This document shows, in pieces, positions 45,597-54,498 of a stretch of DNA of 64,000 nt. Under the pieces are notes generated by a model. That model made no database searches. It saw nothing but the letters and a program-made list of their open reading frames with translations, and was not told the DNA's origin. A program made the position numbers and the translations under genes. The stretch is taken from assembly GCA_023052935.1 (NCBI GenBank), contig CM041292.1, forward strand, positions 145,762,439-145,826,438, given 5' to 3'. Positions within the stretch are counted from its first letter, which is position 1, and every line of letters begins with the position of its first letter. Origin of the DNA: Piezodorus guildinii. Lineage: Eukaryota; Arthropoda; Insecta; Hemiptera; Pentatomidae.

Positions 45597-46967
45597 TTGT
45601 TTTATTACCAACATCTAGTTATTTTCTTATTATCTTCTTCACATGAAATGCGATATTTTCACCAAGTGATGTCCTCCAAAGCATCAACTAAAAGATCTAG
45701 ATCTAGTGGTTCAATCACGTCTCCCATAAAACAAAGACCCCGCCGTGATACTAATAAAAAATTAAATCAACAAGCAACCCCTTCAGGTTCTAATACAGAA
45801 TCTGAACCACAGCCTGGCACATCGTCACAGGGGATGACTGACGAATCTCCGTTTTTCACCCCAAATCCTTTTCAAATCCTACATAATGAAAAAGAAAACA
45901 TGGAATCTGCTCCTACACCCAGTGAACCACGGCCTCCACCGATATTTGTCAAAAATATTAAAAATTTCCAGTTGTTATGTGCGCAATTAAACAAGATTAC
46001 CGAATCCACCAGCTACTGCTGTATGAGTAGAATCAATGACACCAAAATATCACCGACCACCGCCGAGGCATATAGAAAAATTGTGAAATACCTAACTGAA
46101 ACTAAAGCGGATTTTCACACTTATCAGCTACGGCAAGAGAGAGCTCTTAGAGTTGTGATCAGAAATCTACACCCTTCAACACCAGTTGACGCTATCAAAG
46201 AAGAACTCATGGAGATGGGTTACAAAGTGCGACAAGTCACTAATGTCATAAAAGATAGAGTTCAACTGCCTCTATTCTTCGCTGACTTGGAACCATTAGC
46301 AGGAGTAGAAAAAAATTATGATCTAAAAAGACTGTATTATACAAGTGTAAGAGTCGAAAAACCTTATACAAAGAGAGAAATTGTTCAGTGTTACAATTGT
46401 CAGGCGTATGGTCATACCAGAAGTTACTGTCACCACATACCACGCTGCGTGAAATGCGGTGAACAGCACAAGTCTGTGGAATGTACAAAACCGAAGTCAA
46501 CACCCGCTGTATGTGCTCATTGCCTCAAGGACCACCCGGCCAACTACAAAGGATGCCAAATCTATAAGGAGCTAAGGACCAGGTATCAAAAACCCCAAGT
46601 ACTGGATGAAACAACAAGACAGGCTAGAACTAGAAGAGAACCCTCGAAAATAATCGATGCCAATGTATCATTTGCCCACTTACTTGGAGGTGGAAACCAA
46701 TGTACTGAAGCCGAGGCCCTGCCGGAACTACAAAATGTACCTCAATATCCTCAATCCATTCCACAAATACCTCTTCCTCAAAACGTAATCAGTCCTAAAA
46801 ATCCTCATCCACAACAAATCTCTCATATTCCCCCTCCTTCAAATGCCACAGATCTTACCAGTTTGATGACATCCTTCATTTCCGAAATCAAATCCCTTGT
46901 CATGCCCCTAATAACAATCCTCACGAATCTTGTATCAAATCTTATTCCTAACTTAAAAAATCCATAA
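45597..46967 (+). CDS. Jockey-A ORF1: Gag-like RNA-binding protein with three zinc knuckles
   Basis: The frame is 456 codons from the first ATG; the likelier start is the ATG at 45669 ('MSSKASTKR'), which removes a hydrophobic leader not expected in a Gag and gives 432 residues. A basic, Ser/Pro-rich N-terminus is followed by an RRM-like/PRE_C2HC region with 'IRNLHPSTPVDAIKEELMEM' and 'QLPLFFADLEP'. Three knuckles start near residue 265: CX2CX4HX4C, CX2CX3HX4C and CX2CX3HX6C. The tail is Pro/Gln-rich. Known roles of this family are binding element RNA and forming ribonucleoprotein particles. The stop TAA touches the ATG of ORF2 (TAAATG), which suggests translational coupling. Confidence 0.93.
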   Translation: MFYYQHLVIFLLSSSHEMRYFHQVMSSKASTKRSRSSGSITSPIKQRPRRDTNKKLNQQATPSGSNTESEPQPGTSSQGMTDESPFFTPNPFQILHNEKENMESAPTPSEPRPPPIFVKNIKNFQLLCAQLNKITESTSYCCMSRINDTKISPTTAEAYRKIVKYLTETKADFHTYQLRQERALRVVIRNLHPSTPVDAIKEELMEMGYKVRQVTNVIKDRVQLPLFFADLEPLAGVEKNYDLKRLYYTSVRVEKPYTKREIVQCYNCQAYGHTRSYCHHIPRCVKCGEQHKSVECTKPKSTPAVCAHCLKDHPANYKGCQIYKELRTRYQKPQVLDETTRQARTRREPSKIIDANVSFAHLLGGGNQCTEAEALPELQNVPQYPQSIPQIPLPQNVISPKNPHPQQISHIPPPSNATDLTSLMTSFISEIKSLVMPLITILTNLVSNLIPNLKNP

Positions 46968-49646
46968 ATGACCTCACCTAACTCCTTATCTATTCTCCTA
47001 TGGAATGCGAATGGTGTTAGAACTCACACTGACGAACTTACAGCCTTACTCCAAGACAAAAAAGTTGACGTTGCACTCATTACTGAAACTAGACTAACCA
47101 CTAAACAGTACTTCAAAATACCTGAATACACAACATACCGGACAGACCATCCAGACGGCAAAGCCCATGCCGGTACTGCTGTCATTGTCAACCGATCCCT
47201 CTCCCATCACTTACACCCACTTCCCGCCCACGATTTCCTACAAGCCACCTCTATTGAAATCAAGACCTTTTCCTTTCCGCTAGTCATCGCATCAGCATAT
47301 TGCCCTCCTAAAAATTCTATTTCTATTACCCAATTTGGTTCCTTTCTCAACTCATTGGGGAATCACTTTATTCTGGGTGCAGACTTAAACGCGAAGCACC
47401 AACAATGGGGTTGCAGAACCACAAATACTCGTGGACGGACATTGCAGTCTGCACTCAACTCAAGACGCCTTAATCTCCAACCTCCCGATTCCCCTACCTA
47501 CTGGCCAACAGATCCTAACCGTAATCCAGACATCCTCGACTTCTTCATCCACAGCGGATTAGGCTCCCTGAACTATTCCGTAACTCGCCTTGATGAACTA
47601 TCCTCTGATCATAGTCCATTAATCCTAAATGTATCCATGACTCCTATTCCGAAACCTTTCCCACCGTCATTCATCAGAGGCCCCATCAACTGGAACCTCT
47701 TCCGCGAAATCCTCACCAATGATATCGACCTCAGAGTAACTCTCAAAACCCCTTCTGACCTTGATGATGCCGTATATTCCTTTACAACCTTGATTCAACA
47801 AGCTGCCTGGACTGCCTCCTTTCCTAAACAATCCCAAATTATTCCTTACAAATGCCATTTACCACAACACCTGACAGACCTCATCAACACCAAACGCCGA
47901 GCCAGAGCATTATGGCAACGCACCCGCCACCCAGAAGATCGCCGCTCTTATAACTTTTATTGTAGAAAATTAAAGCGGGAGTTGGCGACCTTTCGTTCCC
48001 AATCCTACAATTCCTACCTCTCCTCTCTCTCGACTCGTGACAATTCCCTGTGGAATGTCACGAAGAGAATCCTGAATACTCACACGATTTCCCATCCTCT
48101 CCTGCGCGGTGATAGTTCCTGGGCTGCTTCTGACAAGGATAAGGCCCAGGAATTTGCACAGCACCTTTCCAAAGTTTTCACTCCTCATCCTGAGTTGAAT
48201 CCAAACCATACTTCAACAGTTGAACAGTTCCTTACTTCGCCAATACCACTCTCCTTACCTCCTAAAGCAGTTAATCCCTCTGAGGTCAAATATCTTCTTA
48301 AAAAGCTTCCTCTCCGTAAATCCCCTGGATATGATCTCCTCACGCCACAGATCTTAAGACAACTTCCACAGAAAGCCATTACATTCCTTACATATCTTTA
48401 TAACAGTATCCTACGCACTACCTATTTTCCTCTCTTATGGAAACATTCAACTATCATCCTTTTCCTGAAACCAGGCAAACCTTCCAACAGCACGTCATCT
48501 TACAGACCTATTAGCCTACTTCCGATCCTCTCAAAAATTTTCGAAAAGCTCCTACTAAAACGAATCCTAGATAAATTTAAAAATTTTCCTTCGCATCAGT
48601 TTGGATTTCGTTCTCAACATTCCACAGTTCAGCAAGGACTCCGAGTTGTGGATCACATTTCCTCTGCCCTTGAGTGCAAGGAGTATTGTTCGGGTGCCTT
48701 TCTGGACATAGCTGAAGCTTTTGACCGGGTGTGGCGCCCGGGATTGCTCTTTAAGCTCAAAACCCATTTACCTCAATCCTTATACCTAATCCTCCGATCC
48801 TATTTATCAAACCGCTCCTTCCGAGTTCGCTGTGGTTCCGAATTTTCCAAACATTATACTGTTGAGGCCGGTGTTCCTCAAGGCAGCGTCTTAGGACCCG
48901 TCCTCTACATCCTCTACACCGCTGATATCCCTACCGATCCCGATACCTTTCTGGCAACATTTGCTGACGACACAGCCATTTTATCATCCAATTCCGATCC
49001 TGAAGTAGCATCTCTAAATCTCCAAAGGCACCTTTCCCTTGTCGAAGACTGGTGTAAGGCTTGGCGAATTAAGGTGAACGAAAGCAAATGTACACACGTC
49101 ACCTTCACCCTTCGACGTAAATCCTGTCCAACAGTTAAATTCAATTCCATACTGCTTCCTTCCTCAGACACAGTCCGGTACCTTGGCTTTTTACTAGACA
49201 AAAGACTGACGTGGAACCCACATACGAGACTTAAAAGGATAGAACTCAACCGCAGATTCGGCCGGTTATACAAATTACTAAACAGAAAATCTCATCTTAC
49301 AGTCGACAACAAATTACTAATATATAAGACAGTACTGAAACCTATATGGACCTACGGACTTGAACTATGGGGGACAACTAAACATTCTAACATCAAAAGG
49401 ATCCAATCCTTCCAATCCAAAGTCCTCCGAACAATAGTTAATGCTCCTTATTACGTTACCAACTGTACCCTACACCATGACCTTAATATTCCATTTATTT
49501 TAGATCTGGTACCATCCAAATTCTCCAAATTCCATCAGAACCTTCTTCATCATCCTAATCCTCTTGCTCAATCGCTTTCCAGCTTCACCCATCCCTACAA
49601 TCCTCCTCGAAGATTGAAACGGCAGTGGCCCCGCGACGTTTTGTAA
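46968..49646 (+). CDS. Jockey-A ORF2: APE endonuclease/reverse transcriptase
   Basis: This is an 892-residue intact frame. The endonuclease occupies about residues 8-220, with 'LLWNANG' (Asn13), 'ALITETRL' (Glu40), 'GADLNAKHQQWGC' and 'SSDHSPLIL' (Asp214-His215). The RT core covers about residues 490-760, with 'SSYRPISLLPILSKIFEKLL', 'FLDIAEAFDRVW' (Asp580), 'GVPQGSVLGPVLYILYTAD' and 'FADD' (Asp667-Asp668); all catalytic residues are present. 'YLGFLLDKRLTWNPHTR' and a C-terminal 'RRLKRQWPRDVL' follow. There is no RNase H, as usual for Jockey. The protein is expected to nick target DNA and reverse-transcribe the element RNA in the nucleus. Length and domain order are normal for the clade. Confidence 0.96.
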   Translation: MTSPNSLSILLWNANGVRTHTDELTALLQDKKVDVALITETRLTTKQYFKIPEYTTYRTDHPDGKAHAGTAVIVNRSLSHHLHPLPAHDFLQATSIEIKTFSFPLVIASAYCPPKNSISITQFGSFLNSLGNHFILGADLNAKHQQWGCRTTNTRGRTLQSALNSRRLNLQPPDSPTYWPTDPNRNPDILDFFIHSGLGSLNYSVTRLDELSSDHSPLILNVSMTPIPKPFPPSFIRGPINWNLFREILTNDIDLRVTLKTPSDLDDAVYSFTTLIQQAAWTASFPKQSQIIPYKCHLPQHLTDLINTKRRARALWQRTRHPEDRRSYNFYCRKLKRELATFRSQSYNSYLSSLSTRDNSLWNVTKRILNTHTISHPLLRGDSSWAASDKDKAQEFAQHLSKVFTPHPELNPNHTSTVEQFLTSPIPLSLPPKAVNPSEVKYLLKKLPLRKSPGYDLLTPQILRQLPQKAITFLTYLYNSILRTTYFPLLWKHSTIILFLKPGKPSNSTSSYRPISLLPILSKIFEKLLLKRILDKFKNFPSHQFGFRSQHSTVQQGLRVVDHISSALECKEYCSGAFLDIAEAFDRVWRPGLLFKLKTHLPQSLYLILRSYLSNRSFRVRCGSEFSKHYTVEAGVPQGSVLGPVLYILYTADIPTDPDTFLATFADDTAILSSNSDPEVASLNLQRHLSLVEDWCKAWRIKVNESKCTHVTFTLRRKSCPTVKFNSILLPSSDTVRYLGFLLDKRLTWNPHTRLKRIELNRRFGRLYKLLNRKSHLTVDNKLLIYKTVLKPIWTYGLELWGTTKHSNIKRIQSFQSKVLRTIVNAPYYVTNCTLHHDLNIPFILDLVPSKFSKFHQNLLHHPNPLAQSLSSFTHPYNPPRRLKRQWPRDVL

Positions 49647-50087
49647 ACATTTATCTGGAGTTCTGACACTGGTCAGATCCTCCACTCATGTACTGTATGT
49701 TTGTGGCTATTCCGCTCTGGCTCGGCCTCCAGTGGCATACACCAGTGAAGCGCTGAGTGGGAGGCGCTGGGATCTCTTGGATTCCGCTTCTCCCCCCACT
49801 TGTGGGGGGAGCAGCCGAGTCTAGGGTTCCTTTGGCTGATTGTATATATTGTATATAGTTAAGTATGCTTGTATGATTTTTATTTATTTCCCAACTTGTA
49901 TTTATCTCTACTACAGGTTGTTGTTTTGATTTGTTTCTTGTTGCTTTTTTTTTTTGTATATATTTGAATTTATTTATTTCCGATTTTATGTAAATTGACT
50001 TTATCATTATTGGCTGTATATATTGTATGAATGTGTACTACATCTCTATTACTACTGTTCATTATGCAACAAATTGTAATATTTCTC

Positions 50088-50104
50088 AATAAAAAAAAAA
50101 AAAA
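50088..50104 (+). terminator. Poly(A) signal and tail of Jockey-A
   Basis: AATAAA at 50088-50093 merges into 14 A residues (50091-50104), marking the 3' end of the retrotransposed RNA. Confidence 0.8.
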
Positions 50105-50113
50105 CTTAAAGTC

Positions 50114-50494
50114 AGAGATTTTTTTTTGCTTCTTCTATTTGTTTTTCTGAATTGCTGAAGATTTATTTGAAATTTTCTTTTTTCTGCAAGTATTATTAAT
50201 AATTTAAAATTTTAGTTCGTTTTTTGAAATATATGTTTTCTTGAAACTTCCGATATAGAGCTTTGAAGTGTTTTATCAAATATTATTATTTTTCCCTTTT
50301 CAGGAAAAAAATTAAAATTATTGTGGAGAAAGTAGAATAAAAAGCCTCCGTCTCCATACCGACTTCACTGGTATTGAAAAAAATTATTGAATTATCACTT
50401 TAAATAATTTATATAACAAATATACAATAATTTAAAAATGTATAAACTCTTTTCTAATAACTACCTATATTTGACACTTCGTTGTGTAAATAAA
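50114..50494. other. AT-rich DNA, no gene seen
   Basis: This is the right flank of Jockey-A. No feature was recognised. Confidence 0.5.
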
Positions 50495-51162
50495 ATACAG
50501 TGAAAAGGTTAGAGTAGAATAGAATAGAAAAATAATTTTTATTCTGGGACTGGGTCCCTTAAGAACAATATGATATGTACAATTAATATATACAATGTGT
50601 CTGGCCACAAGACCAAAGGATAATTATTAATTAATTCTTATTTACAAAGATTTAAGCAGAAAAGTAGGATACAATAAAACAAAAGAGTAAAATAACTAAA
50701 AGAGTAAAATAAATGAATAACTTCTGATAGGTTAAACAAAACTTAACATTGAAACCGATTCATAATAATTGATCGATATAGAAACATGAACAATAAATAA
50801 TAAATTTTCTTTTTGAATAGATATTTGATTTGAAATATCAGGCTTGTGGAGCGTCTGTTTGAGATGACAATAGGTACTCGATCAGCTGGGACTTGAATGA
50901 TGGTAGGAAAGAAGCATGTCGGATATGAGTAGGTAGAGAATTCCAGAGAGTAGTAGAGCGGACAAGAAAGAAATGTTCAAAACTTGTTGTTCTGTGGGCA
51001 GGAATATAAAGGTCAGAATGGCGCGAACTTGTTTGGAGGTAGCGGACTGACGCTTTAAATTGCAGAAGTTTGTGGATATACAGAGGTAGCTGGGGAGTTG
51101 ATGGTTTGGTAAAGGAATGATCCAAGGAAATATTGTCTGCGGTTTGAGGGAAGGAGCCACTT
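50495..51162 (-). pseudogene. CR1-like LINE, 3' fragment
   Basis: The minus-strand frame 51125-50838 encodes the C-terminus of a CR1-group ORF2: 'YIPAHRTTSFEHFFLVRS', 'TTLWNSLPTHIRHASFLPSF'. This parallels 'IPSHRTASFKRSFAIRASSF' in the copy at 21414-22668. The 3' UTR ends in 'cccagaataaaaattatttt' and a TTCTA-type repeat, similar to the other copy's end. The RT core is missing (5' truncation near 51162). Confidence 0.82.
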
Positions 51163-52482
51163 TAACTCACTGTATAAATGGGTCACATGAGACCTCTTCG
51201 GTGTGCCAAGGACAAATCTTAAAAATGTATTCATAATTCGCTTTAATATATAGTAATATCAATATTCGAGTATATAGTAATGGTAGAGTGAGGGGATAAT
51301 TTTGACTAGAACGCATCACCAGGTTATTCCTCCGTTCAAGAATAACCACTACCCACTTTATAGAGACTCTGTAAACGCTACTGTGAAGGTTCAGTCCATA
51401 ACTGAAATAATAATTATTCTACATCGAAGTTACTTTTATTTTTATCCTTTTCTGGCATAAGATTATATAGTTATAATTGTATTGGAAATATGATTGCACC
51501 CTTAGATATCAATTCATAAAAAGAAGAAAAACATTTTCTGAGTATTTCGGGCGATTTTATTGCTGTAATAGCAATTTCTCTCAACGGCCTTTTCCGAAGA
51601 AAATCCGTCGTTACAGATTCATATATCGTCAAAGAGAGGATTTCCCAGGTATATCGTCAGATCTCCAGCCTTGAGGCGATTGTTAGGCAAATTGCTCTGT
51701 CGCTAAACTCCCATTGAGATGGTGAATTGGGCACAAAGGCTGCTAATAGGCCAGTATGGATATGCAAGGGACAGCTGAGTCCGCAGTTTTAATGGGAAAG
51801 ATGAGACACGATCAATTTAATACCACTTTTCTTTTTTTTTAAATAGTTAATACTAATGTCACAATTTGAGAACGTTACTATTGATCGGTCTATTTTCTCT
51901 TAAAATAATATACTTATGAATATGTAAATAAACATGTTGATGTGCATTCCGCCACTGCAGAATTTGGGGTCTATAATGAACAGAGCCGCCAAATTGAAAA
52001 GAAGTTGTACAATACCTGAGATAAGATTGGTGAGGGAAGTCACGTCGGAAGAATGGATAATTGAACTAAAGAAAATTATGTTCAAGAACTGGTAAAGAGG
52101 GTGGAGTATAAGCCGATCCAAGGTGTTTGATATCAAACTAGATTGAAAAAAAGTGGACGACCATACCAAGGAAATCAGGGAGAAATGGAAACTACAAGTT
52201 CACATCTTCACAGAGTTATAGATGTTCCAACTTGCGAATATCGTAGCAATCCAGTACATATATAAGTTTAGAGAAAACAAATTGTCATTGTATGAAGTAT
52301 TTAGCAACAGAACAAATTTGATTTATTATTTTATCTCTACACATGGATATTTTTTCTTGCGCTTCCTTTGGACCAGATTATCTCGATTTCGGTATGGAAA
52401 ATTTACAATTTTCACGATAAAAGTAGGGACAATTTTTAATATAATTTTTGTATTTTTTAATGTTTTTTGTGAGTTTGATGCA
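51163..52482. other. AT-rich DNA, no gene seen
   Basis: Frames of 60-98 codons (51477-51674, 52169-51900, 52222-52518) lack recognisable domains. Confidence 0.45.
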
Positions 52483-52495
52483 GTTCTGATAGCTT

Positions 52496-52774
52496 ATGTA
52501 GCTGAGTGGCTAGCATAAAAGCCTCCTATGCCAAAGGACACGGGTTCAAACCCGCAGGTGGTCCTAGGATTTTTTAATGGGAGTAAAAAATCCTTAGTTA
52601 TGCCGTCCTTCGAAGAGGACGTTAAAAGGTGGCCCCGAGCCTGTGCGGTGTCAGGTACTCGTTAAAGACCCCTATCCTAATGAAACCTGTGTAGGCAAAA
52701 TTTAGGACTCCCACTGTAGCATCGTCCGATTAGCCATAGTAGCATAAAGTGACGTTAAATAAATAAACAAACAA
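52496..52774 (+). mobile_element. tRNA-derived SINE, family S2, reference copy with TSD
   Basis: A 13-bp duplication 'gttctgatagctt' at 52483-52495 and 52775-52787 fixes the limits (279 bp). The head has an A box 'tagctgagtggctagcataa' and a B box 'cgggttcaaacccgc'. The body contains 'agttatgccgtccttcgaag' and 'gtagcatcgtccgattagcc', and the tail is 'gtgacgttaaataaataaac' 'aaacaa'. The tail resembles the 3' end of the I-clade LINE at 8911, the probable source of its enzymes. Confidence 0.95.
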
Positions 52775-52824
52775 GTTCTGATAGCTTCCTGATTTAGTTC
52801 GATAGTCATTATTTAGTTAGTTGT

Positions 52825-53085
52825 GTTATGCTGCTGTGGCTAATCGGACGATGCTATAGTAGGAGTCCTAAATTTTGCCTATCCAGGTTTTAATTAGGGT
52901 AGGGATCTTTAACGGGTACCTGACATCGCACTGGCTCGGGACCACCTTTTAACGTTCCCTCCGAAGGACGGCATAACTAAGGATTTTTACTCCCATTAAA
53001 AAACCCTAAGGCCACCTGCTGTTTTAAACCCGTACATTAGACATAGGAGGCTGTTATGCTAACCACCATGCTACAGGTAACCCCA
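52825..53085 (-). mobile_element. tRNA-derived SINE, family S2, inverted neighbour
   Basis: It has the same body as the copy at 52496 in reverse orientation ('ggctaatcggacgatgctat', 'gacggcataactaaggattt'), with a decayed B box ('gttttaaacccgt'). The A/C-rich tail is lost or decayed. The 3' ends of the two copies face each other across about 50 bp. Confidence 0.9.
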
Positions 53086-53884
53086 CGTTATAAGTGCTGA
53101 TATGACTTGGATTCACTTGAAATTTAGTTTTGTTCATTGGTACAAACCAAAAAAGTTGGGTTCTGACACTCTGTTTTCTTTTCTTTTTTTTTCTACAAAG
53201 TTATTGATGATACTTTTATTAAAGTTCTTTTCCTCTTGCATCCCAAATATTAGTGATGTGTTTTAAGGGTTCGGAGGACACGCTCTTAAACCTAGTAGTA
53301 TGAGGAAACTATATTTTTTTAAACCAGTATTTTGGTCTGGTGCTCTGTTTACCAACGGTTTCCCACCGAAACCTCCCCCGATATCTCCTCTCAGTACATG
53401 TTCTTCTTATCACACCTTTCCTATCAGTACACAATTCCAGTACCTGTAGGACTATTCCTTAAGTCCACCATGCATTCACTCCAGTGCTTCCACATTCTGT
53501 TCTTTTTCCTCGAGCATTTTTCCGTTTACTGGTTCTTCCAAATATAGTATTTTTTCATACTTTCCCTTTTCCTCTGTGGTATTTTCTTTCCTCTTTTTAT
53601 ACATTTCTTGTTGAATAGATTGACCCATTCCTTTTTCGTTGTTTTTTTTTTCTATATTGTTATATGTCTTTGTCATTGATAATTTTCAATTCTCAAATTT
53701 GTTTGTATAAGTTATGAAATCAACCAATATTTAACAGTGTTCTGTCAATCACGGTGTGCTCAATAAATAAAACAATGTAAAGATTATTAATATTTATTAA
53801 ACTGTTGTGTTATTATGATGTGTTATATGAGATGTATGTTGTTGCAGAGGAGGTACTATGTAGGAGAAGGATGGGCGGCCGAAG
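53086..53884. other. Upstream region of the candidate exon
   Basis: This is AT-rich sequence with frames of 66-71 codons on both strands without motifs. If the exon at 53885 is real, its promoter and 5' UTR should lie in the right part of this stretch; I see no clear TATA box or initiator. Confidence 0.35.
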
Positions 53885-54024
53885 ATGGAGGAGCGGGCGC
53901 AGCTGCTCGGGACGCGGCGGGGCCGTGGCCCCCTCACCCTCCGCCGAGCACTATTCATTCTACTCGCTCTCTCCATATTCTCCATATCCTACAGTCTCTT
54001 CTACCTCAGCTACCCGCTCACCAG
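53885..54024 (+). CDS. Candidate first coding exon of a host type II membrane protein
   Basis: The ATG at 53885 has A at -3 and G at +4. Translation gives 46 codons: a basic tail (Arg at 4, 11, 12, 14, 20, 21) followed by an uncharged hydrophobic helix at residues 22-43 ('ALFILLALSIFSISYSLFYL'). The exon ends at AG|GTAACT (54024/54025), a good splice donor, in phase 2. The segment is sharply GC-richer than its flanks. A short basic tail plus signal anchor in exon 1 is the layout of type II Golgi enzymes, but the catalytic part would lie beyond this window and the gene cannot be named. Competing frames exist: an upstream ATG at 53874 opens another frame without a membrane helix. Confidence 0.5.
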
Positions 54025-54498
54025 GTAACTTTTCATTTTTGTATGTATAAATGTCATAATTGAATAAAAAAAGACAATTATTCTGAGATTACATCCCATA
54101 AAAATATATAACTTGTTCAAATAAAACATGATATACTTATGGAAAAAGAACCACTATATAAAAAAATCTTGTGTGGGCAACACAAGACTTTCACTTAACT
54201 CAGCTTTTAAAATCAATTTAAGAAGTATTCAATAAACAATTAAGGCCCGGTTGCACCAACAGCCTGTGTTAAAGTTAACTTTAGCTGTTAACTAACCCGG
54301 GTTAAAAGCTAATCATGATTAAAGTTTTTGTCCAGTTGCACCAACAAATTTTTAATTCGAGTTAGTTAACATGGGTTAGCGCGGGACGTCATCATATTCG
54401 TGACGTATTTAACAACTCCAAACCCTCTAGACAGAGACAGTTAGGTTATATTGAAATGATTGTTTTACTCTGCCGATTAAAATATATTAATACAATAA

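Larger units (their letters stand above)
45336..50105 (+). mobile_element. Jockey-A: complete, apparently intact Jockey-clade LINE
   Basis: A 5' UTR of about 260-330 bp is followed by two adjoining intact ORFs, a 3' UTR of about 450 bp, an AATAAA (50088-50093) and an A run (50091-50104). An 8-bp repeat 'ttaaagtc' at 45328-45335 and 50106-50113 is the likely target duplication and sets the limits; it is short, so the left end is less certain than the right. The element lacks LTRs and RNase H, as expected of Jockey. Being the only copy with both ORFs open, it is the best candidate for a recently active source in this window. Confidence 0.92.

Noticed and set aside
52496..52570. Possible tRNA gene
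   Set aside because: The tRNA-like head belongs to a 279-bp SINE with TSD, and the same body is found at four other sites.
53805..54063. Alternative frames over the candidate exon (from 53805 and 53815)
   Set aside because: They read through the splice donor and give Ser/Pro- or Ala-rich sequence without a domain. The signal-anchor frame is the more protein-like of the three, though not proven.
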